Assembly (NCBI GenBank): GCA_031263785.1
Contig: JAISFC010000072.1
Span: 1-37,690, forward strand
From: Clostridiales bacterium
GTDB lineage: Bacteria; Bacillota; Clostridia; Monoglobales; WRBX01
Reading direction: 5' to 3'
DNA length: 37,690 nt
The position numbers were made by a program, and so were the translations under genes. The notes beneath the pieces are model-generated. The model had not been told where the DNA came from. It did not search any database and saw only the letters and a list, made by a program, of their open reading frames with translations. Shown piece by piece: positions 1 to 8,744 of this stretch (the stretch's first letter is position 1; each line of letters starts with the position of its first letter).

Positions 1-165
1 CAACAAATCCACTGATATTCCCGCTTTCCCCCGCTCCAGATTGCTGACGTGTTTATCGCCGACGCCAATTTTCTCCGCCAAAAATTCCTGCGTATATCTT
101 TTGGATTTACGCGCCTGTTTAATGTTGTAACCTATAAGCTTGTAGTCGTATTCCTGCGGCGTCAT
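1..165 (-). CDS. XRE-family helix-turn-helix regulator (N-terminal part; runs off the left edge)
   Basis: Reverse strand reads MTPQEYDYKLIGYNIKQARKSKRYTQEFLAEKIGVGDKHVSNLERGKAGISVDLL, a typical Cro/C1-type HTH; not in the ORF track because the stop is outside the window. Confidence 0.85.
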   Translation of the reverse strand, partial: MTPQEYDYKLIGYNIKQARKSKRYTQEFLAEKIGVGDKHVSNLERGKAGISVDLL

Positions 166-369
166 CTTCAAAACACCCCCATCCGCTTCATACAGTTTAT
201 CATTTGCAGATGGATTTTAAACAACTCAAGAGATGGATATCCAATATTCTAGATTGACTTCTCAAAAGAATTTATGATACTATAATTTACGGGGGCGTAT
301 TTTTTAATCTTAAAAACGCGGCGATTTAAACGCGCAAAAAAATTCAATAATTTCTCCAAATAAAAAAAC

Positions 370-398
370 TCAAAAGCACATTCACATAACGCTTTTGA
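370..398 (-). terminator. Rho-independent terminator downstream of the zeta-like gene
   Basis: Perfect 8-bp inverted repeat TCAAAAGC...GCTTTTGA, followed on the minus strand by a T-run (AGTTTTTTTATTT). Confidence 0.7.
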
Positions 399-444
399 AG
401 CCATATTTTTTATTAATTAACTTTGGGAAATCCGCAAAGGTCTC

Positions 445-1266
445 TTATTTTGCCTCTATTTTTGGCTCTTTAACAATATGCGAAGGACTTTTCCCTTCAA
501 TGGACTGCTGTAAAGGTCCGCGGGGATCTACATTAGGCGTTTTTGCTAAATTATAGACCTCCTTACCGTCCCTTCCTACAATCCTAATTTGTTCAAATTC
601 CCTCGATTTATATAATACGCTACTACTTGCCACAAGGTCGATAACTACTGAATTAAAATATTCACGTCCCACCGCTCGAGGGAATATTTCCGATTCCTTT
701 CCTGCTGCTATTTCTTTTTCTCTAGCTCTAGTCACATCCTCAAATCTTTCTTGTATCCCGTTCCAAGCAGTGTACTTGTCTGTCGCAATGATTTCAACAT
801 TAGCGGCGGCATATCCCTTTTTCTTAAAAATCCTCGCTGCTCTAATAGCATATCGGGGATCGCGAAGAGTTCCATCTATGATCACATTATACCCTGCCTC
901 TCTAAGTCTTTTTATCAAACCTCTTGACACCCGGCGGGCAAATTTGTTTGTTTGAATTGAATAATAACTCGGTTCTTCAGCTTTCACCTCAGGCATTTCC
1001 CCGATTTCATATATATCTTTTGCTTTTGGATGGTCTTCTCTATATTCATCAATATCCACTGAAATAATATTTCCCTTATATTCCCCTTTTATATTTTTAA
1101 CGGCTCTGCTTTTTCCGGCACCCGGTAATCCTCCCATAAAAATAACAACACGAGGCTGTTCTGCAGGAGCTATCGTCTTAGTCAAAAACCGAAAGTTATC
1201 TTCAATTACGGTTTTAACATCCTCGGCAGTAAACGCATCTGTATAATCATTGAATTTTTCGTCCAT
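445..1266 (-). CDS. Zeta-toxin-like P-loop kinase
   Basis: Walker A MGGLPGAGKS, VDIDEYREDHP and GYNVIIDGTLRDP match the zeta toxin/UDP-GlcNAc kinase pattern. ATG at 1266 (MDEKFNDY) is better spaced from the SD (AGGGAG) than the GTG at 1275. Confidence 0.8.
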   Translation of the reverse strand: MDEKFNDYTDAFTAEDVKTVIEDNFRFLTKTIAPAEQPRVVIFMGGLPGAGKSRAVKNIKGEYKGNIISVDIDEYREDHPKAKDIYEIGEMPEVKAEEPSYYSIQTNKFARRVSRGLIKRLREAGYNVIIDGTLRDPRYAIRAARIFKKKGYAAANVEIIATDKYTAWNGIQERFEDVTRAREKEIAAGKESEIFPRAVGREYFNSVVIDLVASSSVLYKSREFEQIRIVGRDGKEVYNLAKTPNVDPRGPLQQSIEGKSPSHIVKEPKIEAK

Positions 1267-1308
1267 GTTTTTCACTCTCCCTTGATGGGGAAATTAGTAT
1301 GGGAAGTT

Positions 1309-1743
1309 TTATCTTGTCGGTCTCTTCCCACGGGTTTGTGCTTCTTTTTCATAAATATCCTGCGCCTCTTTTATATATACAATTAGTTGGTCATGCATTG
1401 CATCCACTTCTTCAATTGTTTTGCAGTCAAAAGCCAGTTCTCCCATAGGATGAATTTTTTCCGCCCATATTTGCAGTATAGGGTGGCTTTCATCGCCCGG
1501 TCTGCCCAATTTCCTAACATAGCGGAAACACGCATGACTAGAAGATGATATGTGTTCACGAAGAACATCCTTTGCAATATCCAGCTTGTAATCGTAATCA
1601 AGCTCAACAACCGGTTCCCTTTCCGTAACATCGTCCATTTCTTTACTCCTTTCAAGCTTTCTCTTAGAGGAAAACCGCGCCAAAAGTCCTCTTATCGCTT
1701 CCTTTGCGCCAACTCCAACAATTCCTACATCTAATGTACCCAT
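1309..1743 (-). CDS. Small unknown protein, repeat copy 1 (alternative start at the internal MDDV ATG)
   Basis: MGTLDVGIVGVGAKEAIRGLLARFSSKRKLERSKEMDDV...CFRYVRKLGRPGDESHPILQIWAEKIHPMGELAFDCKTIEEVDAMH...; paralogous to the two adjacent ORFs. The longer ORF start at 1881 reads into the preceding copy and is unlikely. Confidence 0.75.
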   Translation of the reverse strand: MGTLDVGIVGVGAKEAIRGLLARFSSKRKLERSKEMDDVTEREPVVELDYDYKLDIAKDVLREHISSSSHACFRYVRKLGRPGDESHPILQIWAEKIHPMGELAFDCKTIEEVDAMHDQLIVYIKEAQDIYEKEAQTRGKRPTR

Positions 1744-1770
1744 ATTATCACATCCTTTACAAAAAGTCAA
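1742..1770 (-). promoter_or_regulatory. Sigma-A-like promoter for copy 1 (-10 overlaps the upstream ATG)
   Basis: Minus strand TTGACT-17 nt-TAATAT. Confidence 0.55.
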
Positions 1771-1810
1771 GCAAAAATATATATTTGATGGGGAAATTAA
1801 CGTGAATTTT

Positions 1811-2212
1811 TTATCTTGTCGGTCCCCCACGGGTTTGCAATTCTTTTTTATAAATATCCTGTGCCTCTTTCCCATATGCAATTAGTTGAGTACGCATTGC
1901 ATCCACTTGTTCAATTGTTTTGCAGTCAAAAGCCAGTTCTCCCATGGGATGAATTTTTTCCGCCCATATTTTCAGTATCGGATGACTTCTATCACCCGGT
2001 CTGCCCAACGCTCTAACATAGATGAAACAGTCAGAACCGGACGATGCTATACTATCACGAAGAAAATCCTTTTCAAAATCCAGATCGACATCAATAACAT
2101 TTTCCATTTTTTTGCTCCTTTCAAGCTTTTTCGTAGAGGAAATCCATGCTAAGAGTCCCTTTACGGTTTCTCTGACGCCGTTTCCTAACATTCCTACATC
2201 TAATGTACCCAT
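1811..2212 (-). CDS. Small unknown protein, repeat copy 2
   Basis: MGTLDVGMLGNGVRETVKGLLAWISSTKKLERSKKMENV...CFIYVRALGRPGDRSHPILKIWAEKIHPMGELAFDCKTIEQVDAM...; paralogue of copies 1 and 3. Confidence 0.75.
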   Translation of the reverse strand: MGTLDVGMLGNGVRETVKGLLAWISSTKKLERSKKMENVIDVDLDFEKDFLRDSIASSGSDCFIYVRALGRPGDRSHPILKIWAEKIHPMGELAFDCKTIEQVDAMRTQLIAYGKEAQDIYKKELQTRGGPTR

Positions 2213-2239
2213 ATTATCACATCCTCTACAAAAAGTCAA
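2211..2239 (-). promoter_or_regulatory. Sigma-A-like promoter for copy 2 (-10 overlaps the upstream ATG)
   Basis: Minus strand TTGACT-17 nt-TAATAT, same geometry as copy 1. Confidence 0.55.
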
Positions 2240-2279
2240 GAAAAAATATATATTTGATGGGGAAATTAGCGTGGAAAGT

Positions 2280-2606
2280 TTATCTTGTCGGTTCCCCACG
2301 GGTTTGCAACTCTTTTTTATAAATGTCCTGCGCCTCTTTTGCATATATATTTAGTTTATGATGCATTGCATCAACTTCTTCAATTGTTTTGCAGTCAAAA
2401 GCCAGTTCTCTCATAGGATGAATTTTTTCTTTCCATATTTTCAATATCGGATGGCTTCTATCACTCGGTCTGCCCAATTTCCTAACATAGCTGAAACACT
2501 CAGAACCGGAAGCTGATATGTGTTCACGAAGAACATCCGTTGCAATATCCAGCCTATGAGCGTAATCAAGCTCAACAACCGGTTCCCTTTCCGTAACATC
2601 GTCCAT
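2280..2606 (-). CDS. Small unknown protein, repeat copy 3 (short form; lacks the MGTLDVG leader)
   Basis: MDDVTEREPVVELDYAHRLDIATDVLREHISASGSECFSYVRKLGRPSDRSHPILKIWKEKIHPMRELAFDCKTIEEVDAMHHKL...; SD GGGAG before ATG 2606. TTG at 2651 is an alternative start. Confidence 0.7.
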   Translation of the reverse strand: MDDVTEREPVVELDYAHRLDIATDVLREHISASGSECFSYVRKLGRPSDRSHPILKIWKEKIHPMRELAFDCKTIEEVDAMHHKLNIYAKEAQDIYKKELQTRGEPTR

Positions 2607-2683
2607 TTCTTTGCTCCCTTCAAGCTTTTTTGTAGAGAAAATCCGCGCCAAAAAAATACATATTTTACCTTATCTATAATTTA

Positions 2684-2712
2684 ATTTTAACACATTTTCG
2701 CCTAAAAGTCAA
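2684..2712 (-). promoter_or_regulatory. Sigma-A-like promoter for the triplicated-gene/zeta locus
   Basis: Minus strand TTGACT-17 nt-TAAAAT. Confidence 0.65.
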
Positions 2713-2821
2713 GCGTTTTATGAGAATTCCGCCCTTTATTGCAGTAATCTTTTCCTTTGCGCCTATAATTCATGTATTTTTAATTTTTTCGTCACAAATT
2801 TAAAATATTTTCAAAAAAAGC

Positions 2822-2850
2822 TTGACAAAATTACCCAATGCTTATATAAT
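2822..2850 (+). promoter_or_regulatory. Sigma-A-like promoter of the SLH gene
   Basis: TTGACA-17 nt-TATAAT, then AGGAGG before ATG 2887. Confidence 0.8.
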
Positions 2851-2886
2851 CATGTTAGAGTACAAATAAATTATAGGAGGTAGTTT

Positions 2887-5448
2887 ATGTTTAAACGGTT
2901 TTTAGCAACAATTACTGTATTAGTGATGGCAGTTGCTTTATTGCCGTCGATGACTTTTGCAGAGGAAGAGCTTAAATACACAGATATCGGCGGACATTGG
3001 GCAGAGGCTCAAATTACGGAATGGAGTGATTTGGGCATTTTACAAGGCAACGACAGCGAGTTTCTTCCGGATGACGAAATCAGTCGTGCGGAAATGGCGG
3101 CAATGATAGTGCGCATTATGAAGTATCAGACCCCCGCTGCCAACACATTCACGGATTTGGGACAAGATTGGTACACGCAGGATGTTCTGCGCGCGAACAA
3201 CGCGGGGGTTATTATCGGGTACGGTAACGGCGAGGTTCATCCGTTGTCAAGCCTAACTCGCGAGGAAGCGGCGACGATTTTAGGGCGCTCGATGGACGTA
3301 GTGCAAAGCTCGTCTGCGACCGAATTTATTGACAGGGCTAAAATCAGCCAGTTTGCGCTGGGGTACATCAATGCGCTTGCGTCTAAGGGGATTTTGACGG
3401 GTGCGAATAATATGATTAATCCGACGGAAAACGTTACACGCGCGGAGGTAGTCGCTATGCTCGACAGGAGCATTTCGGGCTTGTACGGCACGGGCGGGGA
3501 TGTTACGCTTACGGCGGACTCGAGCATTATACTCACCGCGGACGGCGTAACCCTCAAGGATACCACTATTGCAGGCGACGTAATTATAACGGAAGGCGTC
3601 GGCATCGGGGATATTATTTTGGATAATGTTAAAATTAGCGGTCGTTTGATTGTGCATGGCGGAGCTAATGTGATTGTTAAGGGCAATTCGGATGTAGCGG
3701 CAACCTTGGTGCGTAAGGCGGGCGGCATAGTTAATCTGGCTGTGCAGGGCGCGGCGGAGGTTGGCGAGGTACGCGTTGCCGACAATTCAGGCAGTGTTGC
3801 GATAAGCGGGTCGGTTGATTCTATCGTGGTTGGCGCTGAAGTTAATGTTACGTACAGCGACGGAACGGCAGGGACTGTGACTATCGAAGGCATTGGTTCG
3901 ACTTTCACAAACAAAGGAATTGTGAGCGTTTTAGAGGCGAATAATAGCGGCGAGATAGTAAACAACGGGACGGTTAGCAAGTTGACGGCGAGCGCGAACG
4001 ATGTGGTTTATGACGGCAACGCTCCCGGCGTATTGGAAGTAGACAGCAGTGTGACTTACCCCCCCGTGGACAGCAACGGCGTGTTGGTTCAGGCTAGAAG
4101 GACTGGCGGCGGTGGTTCAGGCGGTGGCGGCGGCGGACTTCCCCAAGCGACTCCGGCAGGTACGCCCGTAGTTCAGGGACCTGTGACGTCGCAGGAGATG
4201 GTAGAAGGGACGAATCCGGTAGCGGCAAAATGGGAAATTACACTTACTACCCTTTTGGAAGAAGGGGACACAGTCGGAATAAGAAGCAATTATTATAACG
4301 ACACATTGGAGTGGGTTGCTCCTACGCCTACTCCGATTATAAGCGATCAGGTTGCGGCTTTAGTAACAGAATTGGATACTCTGGATAATGGCAATCATTA
4401 TACTTTCGCTGTAAAAAGCGGAGGGTCGGGTGATACTATTGAAGTTACGCAAAATGTAGTAGAACAGGATAGTATCGCGCTTATCGGCACTGCAGCAAGC
4501 AAGTTTTCGTTGAGCAATACTGTGCCGTTTGACCTCGGGACTAAGTCCGTTTGGAAGGCATCGTTGGGCGCAAAATTGCAAAACGGCGATAAAATAGATG
4601 TGTCGGCAACAATCGGGGTCTTAGGTTCGCAAAGTGTGTCATTTACAGCTGATTCAACTTTTGCCGCCCTTAGCAGTCAGCAACAGGCGGAAGCGATTAA
4701 GACGGCGCTTGAAGCGGATAGTACTATAGCCTCGCTTTACGACTTCGAGCTTTCCGGCACTCAGCTTACGGCGACAGCTAAAAACGCGGGTACGGACAGT
4801 ATTACTATAACGTTCACACCTGCAGCGACCAGCGTAGCCACGATTGAGGATGCCACGGCGTTTGAAGATGCGATTGCTATAGGTTATAAGAATATAACGG
4901 TTGACGGCAATCTGGATTTATCGGAAGAAGGAACCTTTGAGCTTGATGACGTGGAAGTGACGCTTGCTAATGGCAGCGAAACGGTACTGCCGATGGAACT
5001 TGATATCACAAACGGCGGCGAGTTGAAGGTAGAAGAAGGCGCTACGTTAAAATATGTAGACAGCTTGGGCAATACAGAGGAATTGATTGGCGATAACTCT
5101 TTGGTTCTTGATGAAGACGCATCAATTACAATTACGGGTACGTCTACCGGAGCTTTCAACACTTGGACGCGTCAACTAGTAATAACGGGAGATGTTGTTG
5201 TTAAATCCCCCACAGAATTAGTGTTTGCCGTAGGTGAAACTGTGACTATAAGTGCCGATTCTACTGTTACCATTGAAGATGGTGCGGCGTATTATTTCCT
5301 CGGATCGACTTTGAATGTTGTCGGCACCGCCGATACATCTATCTTAGTGATAGAAAGCGGAGCAATTGTTGACAGTAAAGCGAGTTCCGCACCACTTAGC
5401 ACCGGATTATATAAATGGAACACTAGTCAGTGGGAATTACAAACATGA
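2887..5448 (+). CDS. Secreted SLH-domain (S-layer-type) surface protein
   Basis: Signal peptide MFKRFLATITVLVMAVALLPSMTFA; N-terminal SLH repeats (YTDIGGHWAEAQITEWSDLGILQGND..., FTDLGQDWYTQDVLRANNAGVIIGYGNGEVHPLSSLTREEAATIL..., FIDRAKISQFALGYINALASKGILTG...); Gly-rich linker; repetitive beta-rich C-terminal half. Confidence 0.9.
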   Translation: MFKRFLATITVLVMAVALLPSMTFAEEELKYTDIGGHWAEAQITEWSDLGILQGNDSEFLPDDEISRAEMAAMIVRIMKYQTPAANTFTDLGQDWYTQDVLRANNAGVIIGYGNGEVHPLSSLTREEAATILGRSMDVVQSSSATEFIDRAKISQFALGYINALASKGILTGANNMINPTENVTRAEVVAMLDRSISGLYGTGGDVTLTADSSIILTADGVTLKDTTIAGDVIITEGVGIGDIILDNVKISGRLIVHGGANVIVKGNSDVAATLVRKAGGIVNLAVQGAAEVGEVRVADNSGSVAISGSVDSIVVGAEVNVTYSDGTAGTVTIEGIGSTFTNKGIVSVLEANNSGEIVNNGTVSKLTASANDVVYDGNAPGVLEVDSSVTYPPVDSNGVLVQARRTGGGGSGGGGGGLPQATPAGTPVVQGPVTSQEMVEGTNPVAAKWEITLTTLLEEGDTVGIRSNYYNDTLEWVAPTPTPIISDQVAALVTELDTLDNGNHYTFAVKSGGSGDTIEVTQNVVEQDSIALIGTAASKFSLSNTVPFDLGTKSVWKASLGAKLQNGDKIDVSATIGVLGSQSVSFTADSTFAALSSQQQAEAIKTALEADSTIASLYDFELSGTQLTATAKNAGTDSITITFTPAATSVATIEDATAFEDAIAIGYKNITVDGNLDLSEEGTFELDDVEVTLANGSETVLPMELDITNGGELKVEEGATLKYVDSLGNTEELIGDNSLVLDEDASITITGTSTGAFNTWTRQLVITGDVVVKSPTELVFAVGETVTISADSTVTIEDGAAYYFLGSTLNVVGTADTSILVIESGAIVDSKASSAPLSTGLYKWNTSQWELQT

Positions 5449-5479
5449 AAAAGAAAATAAACTAGATATGGAAAATATG

Positions 5480-5514
5480 AAAACACCCTTCAGCAATCGC
5501 TCTAGGGTGTTTTT
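5480..5514 (+). terminator. Rho-independent terminator after the SLH gene
   Basis: AAAACACCCT...AGGGTGTTTTT perfect 10-bp stem plus T-run. Confidence 0.8.
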
Positions 5515-5550
5515 AGTCTTAATTACGGCGTCGCAAAAGGGGTTGTAAAA

Positions 5551-5815
5551 GGGAACAGGTAATAGGGAACAGGGAACAGGGAACAGGGAACAGGTATTGT
5601 TGAATTGCTTACGCAATTCTTTTTATTTAATTTAATTCAAAGATTTTCGTAGGTCCAGGTAATAGGTAGTGTTGAATTGCCCACGCAATTCTTTTGTTTT
5701 ATTATTCAAAGATTTTCGCAAGAAAATCTACTACACCTGTTCCCTGTCACCTGTTCCCTGTTCCCTCTTTAAAGGTTTTCGCAAGAAAATCACTACACCT
5801 GTTCCCTGTTCCCTA
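5551..5815. repeat. Composite intergenic repeat island: GGGAACA heptamers, inverted TGTTCCC heptamers and short palindromes
   Basis: Left array GGGAACAGGTAATAGGGAACAGGGAACAGGGAACAGGGAACAGG; right arrays CACCTGTTCCCTGTCACCTGTTCCCTGTTCCCT and CACCTGTTCCCTGTTCCCT; hairpins GAATTGC-TTAC/CCAC-GCAATTC (twice) and GATTTTC-GCAA-GAAAATC (two copies, one G/G variant). Confidence 0.85.
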
Positions 5816-5824
5816 TATATGTTT

Positions 5825-5860
5825 AAAAACACCCATCAGCAACTGCTTTAGGGTGTTTTT
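5825..5860 (-). terminator. Terminator hairpin after gap (bidirectional type)
   Basis: AAAAACACCC...GGGTGTTTTT perfect stem, near copy of the 5480-5514 hairpin. Confidence 0.75.
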
Positions 5861-5887
5861 GCTATTAATAAAATACAGTGTTATTTC

Positions 5888-6904
<1,017 letters not shown>

Positions 6905-7011
6905 TTAATTGAATTATAGCCGCTTGTCGAAATAAATCAGACCCCGCAAATTAGCCTCATAACCTTAGTTTCGGTGCGAGGCAGCTTTGCCGATGCGGCT
7001 TAAATTTTAAT

Positions 7012-7263
7012 TTAATCAATCGTGAAGGGCAGCAGGGCGATGTGGCGCGCGCGTTTGATTGCCAACGTCACTTGACGCTGATGTTTGGCGCAATTTCCGC
7101 TTACGCGCCGCGGAATTATCTTCCCGCGTTCCGTTATAAATCTCCGAAGCCGCGCTATATCCTTATAATCTACAAATTTAATCTTATCTATGCAAAAAGG
7201 ACAAGAACGCCGTCTTGCTCGGCGCATCCCGTTTTTGCGGTCATTTTTTTGGTTGGGTTCCAT
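7012..7263 (-). CDS. rpsR: 30S ribosomal protein S18
   Basis: [63 protein letters not shown]. Confidence 0.97.
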   Translation of the reverse strand: MEPNQKNDRKNGMRRARRRSCPFCIDKIKFVDYKDIARLRRFITERGKIIPRRVSGNCAKHQRQVTLAIKRARHIALLPFTID

Positions 7264-7320
7264 AGTTTCACCACCTTTGTTGTGCTCGGCGAAAAACGCC
7301 CCTGCCTCGTGCGCTACGTA

Positions 7321-7746
7321 TTAAAAGGGAAGGTCGTCATCGGCGTCAATTGCCATAAATCCTTCGTTGTGAGGTTCTTCGTAATTACTACTGTCGGAGG
7401 TCTGACTCTCGCCCGTGTTTTCGGACCGCTTATCGCCGCAAAAGTTAATCTCGTCGGCGACAATATCGGTAGCATACCGTTTTTTGCCCTCATTATCGTT
7501 CCAAGTGCGCGTCTGGATGCTGCCCACGACGTTAATCATTCGTCCTTTTGTGAAATATTTGCTGACAAATTCCCCCGTTTGCCGCCACGCGACACAGTTG
7601 ATGAAATCCGCTTGCCTTTCCTCGCCCTGACGCACAAATCGGCGGTCTACCGCAACGGTAAAACTGCAAACGGATACGCCGTTAGGAGTTGAGCGCAATT
7701 CCGGGTCACGAACCAGTCTACCCATCAAAACAACTTTATTCAACAT
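7321..7746 (-). CDS. ssb: Single-stranded DNA-binding protein
   Basis: MLNKVVLMGRLVRDPELRSTPNGVSVCSFTVAVDR...; C-terminal acidic tip DDDLPF. Confidence 0.97.
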   Translation of the reverse strand: MLNKVVLMGRLVRDPELRSTPNGVSVCSFTVAVDRRFVRQGEERQADFINCVAWRQTGEFVSKYFTKGRMINVVGSIQTRTWNDNEGKKRYATDIVADEINFCGDKRSENTGESQTSDSSNYEEPHNEGFMAIDADDDLPF

Positions 7747-8728
7747 CTTTTGAATCCTCCTCAGATACGTTCGCAGCAGCTTTTTTCACTGCCGTCGACT
7801 TAGTTTTAGGTTTGGGCGATTCTTCGGCGGTCTTTTCAGCGGCGGATTTTTTAGCTGTAGTTTTGCGAGCCGCGGGTTCTTCAACCGCCGGTTTTTCTTT
7901 ATCCGACGCGGATTTTTTGGCTTTTGTAGCTGTAGTTTTTTCCGTCGCGGACCCGGTGGATTTCAGCTTTTCGTCGGCGACTTTTTCAGCCTCGACCGCT
8001 TCAATTTCGGGTTCCATAATCGCGGGTTCGACAACTACAGGCTCAATAGCTACAGGTTTTTTCTCCGACGGGTCGTCGGTTGCTGATTCCTCAACGGAAG
8101 ACACATCAATTTCGATGTTTTTATCAATAAATTCCGCGGTTACGGCTTCATCGACCGTAGCCTCCGAATGCGCATCCTCCGCGTATTCATTAATCAGAGT
8201 AGGTTCGTCGGAAAGCGCGCCGGTCAAAGGCTTTTCAGCGGCAGGTCCCGTGATTGCGGGCTCCTTAACTATCGGCTCAACCGCTACGGGTTCCGCTGCA
8301 TTTGACGTTTCAACCGGAGCCTCAAAATTTTCAGCGGAGCTCGCGGGCGATTCGTCCTGAGACGACTTAACCCCTCTGTTGGCAACGTTGCGAGATGTTC
8401 GACCGGGGTTGGCGGGCGGTATATCCAAATAACGCTCGTCCTTGCGAACAACAAGCGTACGTATAACGCCGTCCGTGATTTTATAAACTCGGTCAAGTTC
8501 TTTGGGAAATTCGGAGTCTGATGTGAAGCTAATCAGCGTATAATGCCCTTCTAATTTGCCGTCTATGGGATACGCCAAACGACGTTTGCCCCATGTGTCA
8601 ATGCCATCAATCGTAGCGGACGACTCGATAAGAGACTTAAATTTTTCTAAAAGCTCGTCAAGCTCCTCCTGAGATTTGCCGGAATCTAATATTAAAACCG
8701 TTTCATAAGCGTGTTTTGTTTTTTCCAT
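7736..8728 (-). CDS. rpsF: 30S ribosomal protein S6 with a long low-complexity C-terminal extension
   Basis: S6 core YETVLILDSGKSQEELDELLEKF...WGKRRLAYPIDGKLEGHYTLISFTS...; start placed at ATG 8728 behind AGGAGG; conserved rpsF-ssb-rpsR order; about 230-residue A/E/K/P-rich tail. Confidence 0.93.
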   Translation of the reverse strand: MEKTKHAYETVLILDSGKSQEELDELLEKFKSLIESSATIDGIDTWGKRRLAYPIDGKLEGHYTLISFTSDSEFPKELDRVYKITDGVIRTLVVRKDERYLDIPPANPGRTSRNVANRGVKSSQDESPASSAENFEAPVETSNAAEPVAVEPIVKEPAITGPAAEKPLTGALSDEPTLINEYAEDAHSEATVDEAVTAEFIDKNIEIDVSSVEESATDDPSEKKPVAIEPVVVEPAIMEPEIEAVEAEKVADEKLKSTGSATEKTTATKAKKSASDKEKPAVEEPAARKTTAKKSAAEKTAEESPKPKTKSTAVKKAAANVSEEDSKDVE

Positions 8729-8744
8729 TCTTTTTACACCTCCT

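Larger units (their letters stand above)
1290..2650 (-). repeat. Three-unit tandem duplication (gene plus promoter and spacer)
   Basis: Repeated blocks: GATGGGGAAATTA..., TTATCTTGTCGGT..CC.ACGGGTTTG, CAATTGTTTTGCAGTCAAAAGCCAGTTCTC, and AAAAAGTCAAG.AAAAATATATATTTGATGGGGAAATTA (between copies). Confidence 0.85.

Noticed and set aside
1811-2344. 177-aa version of small-protein copy 2, and 190-aa version of copy 1
   Set aside because: The extra N-terminal residues come from reading the 3' end of the preceding copy and the spacer in another frame; MGTLDV or the internal ATG are better starts.
3237-3980. 247-aa minus-strand ORF inside the SLH gene
   Set aside because: Antisense to a convincing SLH coding frame; low-complexity Ser/Thr/Pro translation without domain signals.
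5551-5815. Possible CRISPR array
   Set aside because: Heptamers are directly adjacent and palindromic blocks lack regular 30-40 nt unique spacers; no cas genes in the window.
7042-8360. Plus-strand ORFs of 216 and 223 aa opposite rpsR/ssb/rpsF
   Set aside because: Antisense of conserved ribosomal and SSB genes; composition is a reflection of the other strand.
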